A stretch of DNA of 64,000 nucleotides from Trochalopteron elliotii (GCA_024734555.1 JANPWX010000028.1:4497752-4561751), one strand, 5' to 3'; shown: positions 10,647 through 25,227, counted from the stretch's first letter. Notes: generated by a model not told the origin, from the letters alone. A program made the numbers and translations.

Positions 10647-13600
10647 TAGATCTTCAGCAACAACAGGAAAAAGGGAGTTAAAAGTGTAGAAAAAATCTGG
10701 GCATGCTCTGGGCTCTTCAGCATCAGGAATATTTAGGAACATTTCCAACACCTGACAGGAGTAGCAAAGACAAAACTAACTCTGTCAGAGGCAATAAGTA
10801 GATGAGGTGAATTACCAGCCAACCGTTATGTGATTTTCTGATCTCCATGATCTCCCAATGTACGATTAGATTATTCGTTGAAGCGCCAGAACTATTCAGA
10901 AAATAAGAATTACATTTGGTGAAAAAGCTCCATGTCTGTTCTTTTTTTCTTTTCCTGTCTGGAGGAAACTGAATTTACAAGATGGAAGGAGTCACATCAT
11001 TCATGACCTGATTATACTGAGGGCGGGGACCTCCCTAAAGCTATACACTGCTCATGACAAGGGTCTGCTTTGTCTGCTTTGGGGCATGGTTTTTATTTGG
11101 GTTTTTTTGTTTTTCTTCTCGCAATTGTATCATTCTACTGTATTAAATGACCAAAGAACCTGTACCTAACCCCTCAGTCTCTCTTGCCATGACTTTTTTC
11201 AGATGGATCTTTTGACCAGCTGTTCTGTCTGGAGACAAGTATTGCAGTTGCAGCTGGTTTTGCCATCTAAAAAGATGTAGCATAGCAAAAGTTCTGGTTT
11301 CTCTCAATTTGTGTTTTCTGAGATGTAAAGTTTCATTTGAGAATTTCTGCTCAGCTCCAGAAATGGCGTAAAATGCTCTTTCAAGTCTGTTTCTATGACT
11401 TGTGACTACAGTGTAATACTATAGTCTATAGACTAAAGAGTAACACTGTGCTGTCATCATTTGCTCAACAGTGGAAAGATTTCTTTGCAGCTCACATTAG
11501 TTTAGTGGTAAGGAGTGCCAAACTTTGCCCCAAAATCTTCAAAAGAAACTACAGTTTCTAAAGACACTGAGTAATTGACTTTAACAGTTTGCCTTCTGCA
11601 GAAGACATTAACTTCTACGGAATTGTGATAATCAGCCTCTGAAGCTTGCATATAATTATTACCAAATTGTATGCTTGTAACATAAATTAAAAGAAGTGTT
11701 TCATGTGTCTGTGAGCTGTTATAAAAGCACACAAGATCAATCAGTCTTCTCAATTCATCTCCTTTCAATAATTGGTTTCATACTGCACTATTTAAGCAAG
11801 ACAATCTTTTGATTTTTGAACCCATAAATGAATCTCTGCCTTTTTTTCATCATGCTTAAATTCCTTCTCTACTCAGCATGAAAAAGAATATTTATTTGAA
11901 TCTCTGTTCTCTCACACTAGTTTAGAAATGTGTTCTCAAGATGATGATGACATATACTCCTATGTTGCTATGTTTCTGGCCCCAGAGCACTTTTGAAGCA
12001 CTGGATGTTGTGGAAATAGACTTAATCAGGGTAGAGAAGGGGCGTTGTGCATGCTGAAGACCTAGATAGTAGTTGCATTTTGATTATTTCACTGTCACTG
12101 GAATTCAGTTCCATACAAGAGTGCAGCAAGTTTGCTGTTTGAAACAGAAAAGGAACATCCTGTGCAGCCATAAGAAAAGCAAACAAATATATCAGCAAAC
12201 ATAACACAAACTCAGGGTTTAGCTTGCAGAAAAAGTGCTTGTTGAATCTGAATTTAAAAAAAAAAAGACATTTTGTTATTGGAAATAATGTGTTATAAAG
12301 ACTATGTGATTAACAATTTAACATAGGTCTCCTTGCAGAGGGTAAGATGAACATAACCAGTTAACAACTTCTTAGGATCATCTTTCTATATGGTCATACA
12401 AGTGTGATAAAAGTTACTATATGAAATATATTCTTGAACTCCAAAACCAAGAAGAAATAAATTTCATATTCTTAAAAATACTGTATAAATATTCTAGCAA
12501 ATAAATACTCATAATTTGTTAGCATAATCAGCATCCCAATAGCTTAGTGAAGATAAATGCTAAATATTTGAGATGTCTTCTTTTGAAAACAGTTTGTTCC
12601 CTAACTGGAGTTTCAGAAATATTTCTCTCCAAGTTGTCTAATGTATATATACTTTCATGGTATACCTTAGCTTTTAATGTTTTTATTCAAAATGTGAAAG
12701 TTAACTCTCTCTAGCCCCATTTCCATGCCTCCCCTCAGGCAACAAAAACTGAGATCACTTGCTTTAAAAAAACCTCTCCATTCTTATGTCTATGCTACAA
12801 TGTCATCACACTGCTCTTTCCTTATCTTCTGCAAAGTAAAAGGGTTGGCTTCCTGGTTAAAAATATTTTTACGGTGTTGTGTTAAGGCAAGTGTTCCATG
12901 TAAAATTTTAACTCAAACATTAATAATTTGAAAACTCCTCTTCCAATGTACTGCTGAATCTAATATGATCAATGGAAGCACAACTGATAGATCTTACATA
13001 AGACATACTGTTTCAAAACAACATGTGCATTGACAGCCATTTCATTCTCGTCATGACTCTCTCTCTTGGGTTGGACAGGAAAATACATGCAAAGGTTTAA
13101 GCTATACCCAGAGTAAGAAGAGGAGTGTATACATATAGGTGCTTCCATTAATTCCGTGGCATTATAAATACTGTTAATACCCACAGCCAAGGTTTGAATT
13201 TCACTTGGGCGCAACACGGAAGAGACATCTGAGACTTAAGTTTCATATTAAATTGTCTTGGTTTTACTTTATCATTCAAAACCAAATTCTCAGGACTATC
13301 TTCCAGGGCGAGTGTCTTTGTTGTATGCAGTATGCTAGGAGACAGCAGAAAGGAGTGGATGCAGAAGTTTAATCTGTGGAGCCACATCCTAGGCAGGTTT
13401 TTTCCCCTGTAGCACCCAATAACACACCTCACTTTGATGCACAGGGATTTCAGACAGAGAACTGACTGATTACTTCCCTCAGAGAATTTAAGAGAGTGCT
13501 GGAAGTGTTGACAACAGTCCCACAGACTCAGATTGCCCAGGACTGGGTGTCTAGTGAAGAATGGTACTAATGTTGATGTATTTCACCTATTTTACTACAA

Positions 13601-14282
13601 AGGTTTTAATTTTTCAATGAGGCATTCACATAAACACTCACCCAGCCAGTTAGTGAACTGTTAGCCCAGCTTAACTGAAGTCCATGAAGCTAAATTGATC
13701 AAAAGCAAAAGTTCTTAGTTAATTTGATCCAGCAGGAGGTATGGATCGCCTGTATTTAAATTAAATATATCTATATGTGACAAGTAGAAACAATGAGTTT
13801 AACTTATTTTAAAAGTTCTTTCTGTCTTTCTTTGAGAGATCTGTATTTTATACAATATTCTTCCATCATAAATTTTAATCAAAACAACATTTGTTAAATG
13901 TCTCCTGTTCCAGCCTCAGTTGTGGTCTTCACATATTTTCAAAACATGTCAAACTGAGATTCTTTCTAATGGAGACAAATGTCCACTTGGGACTGTGATG
14001 AGATGATTGAGTAAATTTCTGCTTGTGACATAAACAGAAAAACACATTAATTTCCTTTTTTATTACTAGAAGTTTCACTTCCTATAAGGAACCTCTATGT
14101 GATCTCAGTGAGAAGGTTGCAGATGATCAGAACAGGGGTTGGTATACAGTGTGCTATGGACAAGCTTTTCACACTGTCCTCACTGCGCCACGTGGAAACA
14201 TTCATGAGGTCATTGTGGGTGTCCCTCATACTTTGGAAAACATGGAGCTGTACCAAAGTATGACCTAAGAACTTTCATGATG

Positions 14283-14695
14283 GAGAGAATCCAAAGGGGG
14301 GCATGAAGATGCTCCTAGGGCTGGAGCAGTTCTGCTGTGGACACAGACTGGGAGAGCTGGGGCTGTATAGCCTGGAAAAGAGAAGGCTCCAGGCTGGTTA
14401 CTTTCCAGCGCCTAAGTAACCAGTGCCTGGAATGACAGACAAGGGGGAAGGGCATTGACAGAGGGCAGGGTTAGATTGGACATTAGGGAAGAAATTCTTC
14501 CCTGTGAGAGTGGTCAGGCACTGAAACAGATTGCCCAGAGAAGGTGGGCTGCCTTATTCCTGGAAGTGCTCAAGGTCAGGTTGTACAGGGCTTGGAGCAA
14601 CTTCATCTAGTGGAAGGTGTCCCTGCCCATGGCAGGGGATTTGGAACTAAATGGGCTCTAAGGTACCTTCAAACTAAATCCAGTCTGTATTGAAA
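14283..14695 (+). mobile_element. CR1 LINE, old 3' end copy
   Basis: CR1 hallmarks appear in order: 'gggctggagcagttctgctg', 'gagagctggggctgtatagc', 'ctggaaaagagaaggctcca', 'gaagaaattcttccctgtga', 'gattgcccagagaaggtggg', 'gaaggtgtccctgcccatgg' and a worn 3' tail. Stops and indels break the ORF2 frame. Divergence is higher than in the copy at 5018-5367, so it is probably older. Confidence 0.85.
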
Positions 14696-17600
14696 TCTAG
14701 ATCAAGTTAAGACACAGCAATCCAATGTAAGTGATTTTCGACATCGTCTCAGTTGAAAAGCTATCTTTCTGGAATAAAGCAGAAAAATGTCTGAGAGCAT
14801 CCATGTGTACTGAGTAGAGTTGTCATGGATTTCATGGTGGTTTATGTCATACAACTGCTTTGCATGCTTCTTGTTCCCACACTCCTATGGGAGTATCCCT
14901 TCTGTCTAAAATGTAATGAGAACAGTCAGAGACATTCAAGACAAAGTGCCACCAGTCAGCAGAAACCAAACATAGCTCATTTGGGAAACTAAATATAGCC
15001 ACACCGGGTCCACCTCCCAAATCTCCTAATCCTGCACACATCTACCCAAGTCCACACCTATGAATTCATGATCACCGTGACCCAAGCAGGAGCCTCCAAA
15101 GCTGCCTTACTCCCACAGTCTGAGCAGCACTCACATCTAAAATCACTATTTCTTTTGGTGTTTGTCTTTCCCAATTCGTAATTGATAGTCTGCATATCTC
15201 AAGAAGTCCTGGCTAAAAATGTCTTTGGCTTGAGCTTTCAGTCAAAGACCTAGGAAATTATATCATATAGATGCTCAGTGAGGCAGGGGGTTCAGCAGGT
15301 GGACTTAAGAGTTCATTTGGTCTCCAGAGGGCAAAAAGAAATGAAAAACATAAAGTAAAAATTCACAAGTGGCAAATCAACACTAACCTCAAAAAAGATA
15401 TTTGGTAGTTGTTTAAAGGTTAAGCCCTTTGATGAAAACTCCATGACTGGGCTGCTGTTTGAACCTCCTTTTCTCCTTCCAGATCACTCACTGGCTGTCC
15501 CAAGGAAGCAGAGAGGCCAAGTTTTGGAGAAGGTTCAGCAGCCTGCGCCATTTGAGGTGTCAGAGAGGGAGAGCCTCAGTACATGGCTGATTTTCTATTC
15601 CTGCTCAGAGTTGCTGCAGGCAGTTGGTCACCTTCAACAGTCCCCACCAGTAATGTCTATCTGAGTTTTCTGGTATTCCTGCAAATCATTTTTGCTTCTA
15701 ATCATTCTCACTGGCCACAGCCTTTTACAATCATTTAAATCAGCCAGATTCAACACATTGCTTTAACATCCACTGTTGGCTGGACTCTTGGTGAGCCATT
15801 CCTTACACAGAAGCCTCTGGCAGTATTTCAGCTCCCAAGAAAGCAGGAATCAATAGGCACAATCCATTCAGCATCCATGCCACTGTTGACCTGTTCAGTA
15901 TGGAGTAATTTCTCTTTTTTAAAAGAAATATTCTCAGAATTCTTTGTGCAGTTTTCCTTCAGACCAGGCTGAAGCTGTATATCATACTGCAAACCCTCAC
16001 CCCAGGGTCTCTGCAAATTATTTGCCTGTGTTTTCACAACCTGATTAATAATGTTATCATATCACACCCTCAACTTCAAACAAAAGTGTTTTTAGTGGAA
16101 GTGGCATAGGTCATTGCCAAGCTGTGTGAAATTTGGTCTTATTTCTGGCTCTATATTCCCCCACTCTTCTGCCTGTATATTCCCTCACCTTCTGCACTCT
16201 CTGTTTTTCCTCATTTCTCTTGATCATTTTCAAGTCTCAGTGGAGCAACAGCATTTCTTGCTCAAGCTTCAGCCCACCAGCCCGCATGGTTGCACAATAC
16301 GAGTAACTCCACTACTGCTGCTACAAATAGTCTAGACTTCCATCAGTGCACTAATAAAACCCATAAAAAATTGTATAGAAGGAGTTGTGGATGCTGTGTT
16401 TAGTATGAATCAATAGCCTAATATAGAGCTGTAGTACAAAAAAATTTGGGCTCATTTTGTAACACTCCAGTGTTGGAGTAGAAAAAAACTGGTCTAAGTT
16501 CTACTAGTGCTGTAAGTCACACAGAAGAGTTCACTGACCCAAGGATAGTGAGCACAATGGATTGCAGAATTGTCTGGTGTAGACAATCTGTAGATGTTCT
16601 CTCCCTGTGAGGAAAATAGTTGGGGAACTTCAGTGGTTACAGGCTCAGTCCATAAACCCCACCCTTTAAATTGCTCTTTCAGTGAAATTTGTTCAGTAAT
16701 TTTTGTTATTTCTAAGTTGTAAAAGTGCAGACCATGCGGGAGGGGAAAAAAGTCTATGGCCTCTGCCTTTGCTATTCTTCTACTTTACTTTTGCAGACAT
16801 TCATTCTGCAATTCCTTATATAGTTAAGTAATAAACACCAAATAAGTTCCCAAACATGGCACATGGAGCTCTTCAAACCTATAGATATAAATCCAGTGAG
16901 TTATGATTTGACATTGTAACATATTTATCTGAAAATGGTTTCTATTAAAAGAAAATTTGGATTAACAAAAATAAGTGTCTTCTGAAATGAGTGAAGAAAA
17001 GAATTGATGTTGAAGGGAAAGCAACAAACAACACAGAAATAAAAGCTAGGGAAAATAAAACAAATTAAACTAAAAAATCAGGTTCAAGATTCCAAAATTG
17101 CAGTCTGGATTATTTCTACCATTATTCTTGAATTTCAGTTTCAGGAAATATGTGATTGGTTAAGCGGTTTCTGCATTTCCCCTCATTAACTTTAGTTTTA
17201 GAAACTTCATGAGAACATTTTTCTTTGTGATTTGTTCTGATTAGCTGAGGCTTCATCTTTGCACCATCTGTGCTAACTATACTTTGATGGTCAAATATCA
17301 GCACCAAATTGAAAGTCCCAAGACAATACTCACTGTTTCAAACTGTATCTCTATCATTGTTAATTATGTAGTTAACAGTAAGAGAAACAGAAACTTGCCT
17401 GGATTTGAAGATAGGGGAAAATGACTGCTTTGAGCAGATAAGCAAACAGCAAGATTATATATCTAGACAGTGGTCCTCTGAATTTGCATCACTGTGAAAA
17501 GGTAGAAATACCCAAACCCTGTAAACTTGTTCTAACCTCTCTACTGTCACTATAATGAACTTCCATGACCTACTTCCACTGGCTCCCACTAAAAAAAAAG

Positions 17601-20600
17601 GGAAAATGCCTGCAATATACAGAGAACTTCCAGGTAGGAGTAGGAGTGTCCCTTACCTACATTTTTTGGTACCTTTTTTGTGTTGACTCCTCAATCATCA
17701 CCTCTGGGAGAAGAATCAATTTGTGGCTGTAGCATTTGAAAATGTGGGATGGAAAACTTTGGTTTTGCCTCTTTTAGTCAATTGACTCATCTCTGCCAGG
17801 ATCCAAAGCCATTTCACCAAAGCTGCATATGCTGAAAAGTTAGAAGGCAGGTGGGCCCTTTCCATAAGGTGAGGTCCAACAAGTAACTCCAAAATTATGA
17901 CTTTTATTGTAGAATAATATAATACAAAATGAAGTCTTAAGCCTTAAGCGAAGTTTAGTGCATAATAGCAATTATTTTTTGTAGAAATTGTCCTTATATT
18001 TTGGAGAAATAAGTAATATATTCTAACGGAGATATTTAAATAAGATGATATTTTTATTCTTACTTTTATAATATCTCATAACTTTTGCTTTCCTTTTACC
18101 AAGAAAAGAGTTTCTTTTATCCTCAAATGAAAATAACTCTGTCATATGCACAACTTACCTTTGTTGAAATTTACAGAAAAGAACTTATTTGCATTCCTCA
18201 GAGAGTCTAAATTATGTTATGGAAGTGTCATGGCCATTTAATGTATTTATATTCAGCTCCAATTTCTAGTGGCTTGGATGTTGTAATGGTTGTACCCTGT
18301 AGGGAAAATAAATACATTCAGGGCTCAGGACTGCCACAGAGATTTACTGTTCTCCTAACGTGTATCTTTTGCTGCTTTCACTAAAAAAAAAATTTAAAAT
18401 GAAAGGAATCATACTCATATCATTGCTTATTGCTATATATAATGTGCAAGACACAAAAAATCATACTTGCATAGCACAGACACATTTTCATGCAAAATAC
18501 AAGGTTCAAATATAAAAATATATTCAGGAATCAAACACTAAATTATGCATGTCTGATAGATTTGTTTACATGGGACACAAAAACCCAAAAATGGGATTGT
18601 GGCTTAGAGCAGTAGAAGGAGATGTTTAGCTGAAAATGTGAAGAAAAGGTAGGAAAGAGTAAAGTAGCAGAAACTGGGCTACCATTCAATGGATTATGTG
18701 ACCATATATGGTCATGTAATGACTACATCATTTAGGTTGTGTGCCTCAGAATATCATCAAAAGACTTTGTGGGGCAGCAAGAGGAGCATGAATCTTTCAG
18801 ATTGTTGCACTTGCAGACCTTCCACCATTTGGCTGGTCTTTCACAGTCTTTACTCAAAGGCCCTAAACCCGAATGTCACTTCACTGTCCCATGTATGAGT
18901 GGCACCCTCACTTTATACAGCTGGTCCTAGGAGCCAGGCATCCTTGGGACAGCCAGCAAGGCACCTGTGTGCAGTGGGAGCTGGAGTGACACATCCAAGT
19001 GCTCCGTTCCTCATCCAAACTATGAATGCTCCAGAGCTGCAGTCAGTTCCTTTCGGTGATCTTCAACATTTTCCAAACCCATTGGTCTTTATGCTGTATC
19101 CATCAAGCCTAAGAAAACCACTGGAAGACAGAATATCTGTGATGAGAGAGAACATCAGAAAAAAGACTTCTGCCCTCACAAAAACAAATGGAGTACAAAA
19201 GAAAGTGAAGGACAGGTAAAGAAACAGAGAGCAGTCAACATGAAATTGACAGTGTCTCATAATAATTTGTGGAGAAGAAAAGAGACTTTTGTCAGCAAAA
19301 AAAATTAGCTAACAGGTTTCCACAGGGATAGAGGCTCAGGCATAATTCCAGCTGTCCTCAGCGGCAAAAAGAAATGTCCAATAATAAAGAATGAAAGTAA
19401 AGCTTTGAGTTTTAGGGTTTCAGCTGTGTCTTACATTGAATGAAGTACAGGGGAAAAGACACAGACAAAAGTCTGTTATGCACTCAGGAAAATGTAGGCA
19501 ATTTGAGATCTATTTTAGTCACCACCTTTTAGAACAAGAAAGCCTTGTACATAAAATCTGGTTTTTATTTAACCTATTAAAAGATGTTTCCTGCAAAATT
19601 TGAAGAATTAATTTTGAGAAAAATTCTTTGAGAGGCTGTTTCAAAATCCATGCGTACCTACATCAGTTATCATGAAAGACTGTTGCCTTAAAAGTATGAA
19701 TTCTGTTTATTTCCCTCTGAAGCCATCAGTTTGTTTGCAACACCACACTGATGACATGGAGACATCTATAGTAGCATAGGAAGGGAATCAAGCTTGTGAT
19801 GGGCTGACTACAGAAAATTCCACTCTATAATTTAGTTTGGATAAACACCAAAATTCTGTTGTTAAATTATGTAAATATTTTCTCAATTAAGTAACATTTT
19901 GGAAGTTGTTTGCTCTTTCCTTTTGATGCTTCATTAATATCTCCTTCCCTACAGTCATTCATTCCTGCTGACTGTCTGTAACACAGCAGCATGCTGCACT
20001 GCCTCCTCCCCAGTTTGTCATTTTACCACATACTGCCCACATTTGGATGGCTCCCAAAAACTCTGGGAACCCTGAAAGCCTGCTGCAGCTAAGTCCTTTC
20101 TTCTTTCACTGCTTTTATCTTTTACGATGCCAAGAGTTTTATGTACACTAAAATGAATATTACTGTGCTTAAATATTGTTTATTACAGGCAGCTACAGCA
20201 TCATAAACACTGGCAATTTAATCCTGACTTTCATGGCCTTTATGACCCCTAAAGATTCTTGAGTGCAGTGATTAGAAATGAGTCTTTATGTTATGATGAT
20301 GTCATTGTGCTTGTAAGCCTATGATTTCAAAGAAAATCTGAAAATTATGTTCACTGTCTGAAAGGCTCAGTAGCCAAACCTTTTTTTTATTATTATCCAA
20401 AATGGCTTTAATTTGAAAAGCCTCACAGTTTCAGGGTTAGGTGGCCTAACATTTTTTAATCTCTACAACTAAACATACCACAGTCATATTTGTGTGAGAA
20501 GTAGGTTAACAGCTGCAAGCAAAATTCACGTTTAAAGTCTCAATGTTGCAACAGAAGAAAATGCAAACTACAGCAACAAGGTGAGCAGGGGGCTATTGTG

Positions 20601-23600
20601 CAATAATTAGACTGCATGATCTACTGAAAAGGCAGGGGAATGAAAGAGTTAATAAGATGGACTTTGCTGGAATAAAGAAAAACAAGAAGCAGAATGAATC
20701 TGCTTCCACAAAGACTTACCTCATGTTTAAGAGCAATGAAGAGCTAAATTATGTTGAAGGTTTTATGTAAAGACCAATGATATCTACAGATGAATACTGG
20801 AAGCAATAAAGATTTTAGATTCATTTTTGTGCTTGTCCTTCATTTACAGCTCATGCTATCCCACCAAAATAATCATCAGGTTCCAGCTGAAGTAATTTTA
20901 CAGAAATATCACAGCATGCATCAATGGTTAGGGAAAATGGAGTTCAAATGGAAAGGAAAGGAAGAACTATAAAACTCAGTGTATTTCACTGATTCCAAAC
21001 TCCTTACAAAAGGATCCTTAAGTGAAAGGAGCCCAGTGCTTTGTTTGTCATGTGGGGTTTTTTTACTTTTTTTTCTTATTTTCTTAAAAAAATCACTCAA
21101 CAAAAAGCTTCTGAAATAAGGTTTCATTAAATGCTCCATAACACAGTATGCAAATGAACCAGATTTTGCTTCAGTACATGTTGTTGCACTTTCAAAGGAT
21201 CATGCCTTGCTTTTTTCAACTATCAAAGAACAGAGAAATAGGTTATAATATTTTCTTCCCAACTTCCATACAAATCTGATACGTCAAGGCAAAATAGCTC
21301 AATTAATTTTTTTTTCTTTTTCATAAATGAGATAAGATATTGTCTCATCAAGTTTACAACACGTGCATTCTGTTCCAACAATTTTACATATGCATCAATT
21401 GTAAATATTACCCTTTGGCAAATGCAGGAAAATCAAGACACACCTAATGAAAACACAGAGAGTGGATGAACCAGGAAATATAAACATAATTCTGTAACAC
21501 CTACTGCTTAGCACCACTAGCCAAGATTTCACTTTTTTTCATTTTTCAGCTGAACTACTATGCTATTTAAAGAATATTGAGTTCAGCTTTGTACTCCACA
21601 TGGTGAATATTTATGTCAATATAAGACAAGAATTTGGTTTCAAGACAATTATTTCCAGGATCAGGAATGGTTTCCTCCTATACCTTTTAGGAAAAAAAAA
21701 ATTTAAAAAAGGGTGCATACAAAGCAAAACGTTGTTGTAAATGGCAGTCTGTTTCTTACTAAAACATCTTGGACCTAATTCCACAGAATTTTTGTTTTCA
21801 CTGGTAACTTTCACCAAATGAATGTTTTCCCAGCCTATTATCCTCAGTGCCGACATCTCTTAGATTTGTGAGCAGGCTTTTTTGATGCATCTTCACCTCA
21901 CACACTAAACGCATTTTTTCCCAAAACTGAATCTGTCTGAATCAGTGTTTCTTCAAGTAGTCTGGCTTGCTTTCACACTTATAGATTCCATTATTTTATT
22001 ATTTTGAACCCTCCTTGATACACCATGAAAGGATGAATAAATGTATCTGCACATACAGATCATCTTAATTCACATCTTTCCTCCCTTAAACATCTCACAG
22101 CCCTGTGCTACCTTGCACAGGGTGATGTGACCACACCAAAGTGACTGTTCTGTCCAAAAGGTGCCCTGCTGCTAACCCATGGCAGCTAACCCCTGTCCCA
22201 CTTGAACACTGGGGCTGAGATTATCCTGAAACAGCACTGGAAGGTCTCTCCAGACAGGATGTCCTCTCCTCTGAGTTCTAATTTTGGTGTTTCTTCTAAC
22301 TCTGCCTGCTAGCTCCTGTTATAAGTCTGGGAGCAGAACACCACGGTAGTATTTGGGCTCCTGTTCCTGCCACGGCCTTTCTGTGCCTCTTGTGGGTGTG
22401 CAGAAAGCTTTTATCACATAATAGATCTATAGTCTTTACTTATATTTATACTCATAACCCTTGAAAAGCTGTCCAGTTTGGAAGGTGACTTTTGGATGTC
22501 TCCCTGTTGCAAAAGAACAAAATGAACTCTTGATACTTGATGTTAAAGAGTGAAGAGAAATTGAACAGGAAATTGGAGTGCAATTGATACAAATGTGTTT
22601 AAATGCAAATTTTGATTGTTCACATGGCTTTAATTCCAGTTTACAGTAACCAAAACATTTCAGTATTTCTGGAATACTGGCTATGTTAATTACACTGACA
22701 AGCTCGCTAAAAACCCTTTACCTCCTCCATTCCTCAGTGTTTGCTCTAATTATGTTTATGAAAAGTAACATCTCTCCATCTTAATTTTAACCAGTTAAAA
22801 AATTCCAAATTATTTTTCTCCACTTCATTTGTACTCTGTATTTGTTAAATTAACTAAGAACCCATTCTAAAACTATTCAGTTTAAGCTGAATATGTTTTC
22901 TTAATGTGTGAAGTCAGAATTATTTATTTTTATATTAATTAATTTACTTTTGTTATCCTTACATCACATCAAAACTATTCAGTTCCTCCTGCATTTATGA
23001 TGGACACTTTCTTACTGATAATATCTACAGCTAGATGTATGTAATTAACTTGTTTTTTTTCCCTAAGGTCATGATGACAATATTAAATTAAAATTCATTC
23101 ATAATCTTCCTCCAGAATAATATCTTTATTATCAAATCCACTATTGTCTCCCAGTTTCTTAGTTCCGTCCATATTAAACCAAATCATTATTTGCTTGTGT
23201 GGGTATATTGTGTCTTTCTTTATATTAACTTTTAAACTAACAAGAGCATTTCTTCTGTATATTAAGTCCTAGGAGATAAAGCATGTACAAGTTTGGGCTT
23301 GCTTGTAAAACATTTTAAAAATGTATTTAGCCTTTGTAATTGTTTCAGGGTTAACACAGGTTTGTTGTTTCCTCAAGCGGGACAGATTGCAGTGTAAAAA
23401 TATGGAATGAGAAATCTAACTTAAAGCGACCAAATTAATTTAGAGAAGGATATCCAAAAAAAAAGTTACTTGAAGGAGAAACATGAGACACAAAATAGTA
23501 GTGCCATGGAAAATCAAAGAATAAGAAATATAAAAGGTATGCATGGGTGACCATTAGAGTAAAACAGAAATTTCATAAAGAATACATAAAAAGTGCCTGC

Positions 23601-24858
23601 AAACCACAAACAAAGAATTCTTCCATGCCTTTCACCCTCTGTAGGTTCCTCTAACAGCTGGTTTTTCTGTGAATGTCGGTTAGATTTCCCAGTCCTTGAA
23701 TATTCCTACCTACCATGTTTTTATCGGTTCTGTTTATGAACACAAGTAACAATCTCGGGACACAACACAAACTTCTTGTCTGAAAATCAAGCTAGGCACA
23801 AAGCTGCCAGAGAAGTAACATTGCTATTTATTACATTTGCTCTAGGGCACTAAATAACAATTTGAAAATAGTTATATGGAAAAAAGTCCCACATCCTATG
23901 ATATGTAATACTTTTTCTTTTAGAACATTGAAAATTTTCATTTCCATTTCTTTTTTCATTGGAAAATGAAAGCTGATTATGCAATTGTCGTTAGCTGCCA
24001 AACACGCCATTACTGGTAACCAGCTTTCCAAACTATTTAGATAATTAATATGGGGTTGAGAAATGTCTGATCTAAAATGGACATGGTGCATTTAACCCAA
24101 GTAGCCAATTACTCATGCAATGTATCTTGGCTGAAGGAGTGTGAACTTAGAGTACTCAGAGTAGACTGTGTTTCTGATCTTACTAAAGATATCCTAATTG
24201 ACAAAAGCATAAGAGTGAAGTCATATGCTCAGGATTTTACAACTTAAATGAAGATCTTTATATATTTGCACAATTGAATACTATTTCAAGGTAATATTAA
24301 AAGGATCCTGTTTTTAATAGTTTATATTTACACCTAAATTACAGTAATACATGAACTTAGAGACTTATCTTTGTCCGGCTTTCACTAGCATAAAATTATT
24401 TCCAGCTAGTATCACTTACCCCAAACATTATTGCTTTCTTTAGTTAATTTTTTTTTTCAGAAATAAACACATTCAGAGGGAGAACTCATACTTCACCATG
24501 TGCATACTTAGATAATCATACATTATAGTGGCACATAATGGGCTTATACATGAACACATAAAGTGATATTTTTCACAGGTGAAAAGGACCAAGAAGAAAA
24601 TAATAAAAACCAGTATCTGGTGGAACAGTGGAACTGAGTGAAGTGCATAATACCAGTAATACCATGAGTGATGTCAAGTATATTAAACATCCAAAATGTA
24701 CCGTGAATTTTCAGTCAAAGTCAGAAGAATGAATGTGAAAAAGTAAACAGGAAGCTTCTATAAAGATGACTTAATTTCCAAGAGTTCTTTTTTCAGGAAC
24801 TCTTTTTTGCTAGTGAGTTTTTGGTTATTCGGTTTGACTGCTTCATTTCATGTCATGA
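14696..24858. other. AT-rich non-coding DNA, no gene seen
   Basis: About ten kilobases without a recognised gene or intact repeat. The one open frame of interest is at 18899-19219, described separately as exon-like. A segment at about 22080-22400 is visibly richer in G and C than its surroundings and contains no open frame of note; its origin is unknown. The rest is AT-rich sequence with short homopolymers. Confidence 0.65.
18921..19215 (+). other. Exon-like open segment, unconfirmed
   Basis: A frame opening at 18899 stays open for 106 codons and closes at 19219. Within it, a weak acceptor-like 'ctttatacag' ends at 18920, and a donor-like 'gacag|gtaaag' falls at 19215/19216, so the frame's stop lies inside the putative intron start. 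The C-terminal residues are rich in K and R (for example ENIRKKTSALTKTNG). I do not recognise the protein. A stretch of this length can stay open by chance, so this is a weak candidate for an exon or an lncRNA exon. Confidence 0.15.
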
Positions 24859-25036
24859 AAGAAAGAAAAAGACAAGAAAAGACAAGAAAAGACAAGAAAA
24901 GACAAGAAAAGACAAGNNNNNNNNNNNNNNNNNNNNNNNNNNNNNNNNNNNNNNNNNNNNNNNNNNNNNNNNNNNNNNNACAAGAAAAGACAAGAAAAGA
25001 CAAGAAAAGACAAGAAAAGAAAAGAAAAGAAAAGAA

Positions 25037-25132
<96 letters not shown>

Positions 25133-25134
25133 AA
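24859..25134. repeat. Compound purine microsatellite with assembly gap
   Basis: The left part is the 10-bp unit GACAAGAAAA (24871-24916). A run of 63 N follows (24917-24979). The same decamer resumes (24980-25018), passes into (GAAAA)n to about 25040, then into about 24 copies of GAAA (25039-25134). Apart from one C per decamer the + strand is all purine. The open frames read through it on both strands are artefacts of the repeat. Confidence 0.95.
24917..24979. other. Assembly gap, 63 N
   Basis: These 63 undetermined bases sit inside the microsatellite. The true length of the array is therefore unknown. Confidence 0.99.
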
Positions 25135-25179
25135 ACACAATTTTGCCAGTTCTATTTTTTCGCTTTCTAGGGGGATACC

Positions 25180-25227
25180 ATAATAATATTATATAATAAT
25201 AATAATAATTGATAATAATAATAATAG
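25180..25227. repeat. Imperfect (TAA)n microsatellite
   Basis: 'taataatattatataataat' continues as TAA/ATA units to 25227 with two interruptions. It lies only 45 bp from the GAAA array. Confidence 0.85.

Larger units (their letters stand above)
5368..14282. other. Non-coding DNA, no gene seen
   Basis: Nearly nine kilobases without a supportable gene. The longest frame is 122 codons on the minus strand (8411-8779) and resembles no protein I know. Minor items are an A24 tract (6134-6157), a T16 run (7063-7078) and a 14-bp direct repeat (10612-10625 and 10633-10646). About 8850-9200 is very AT-rich and contains the 12-bp palindrome ACATAATTATGT. Confidence 0.7.
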
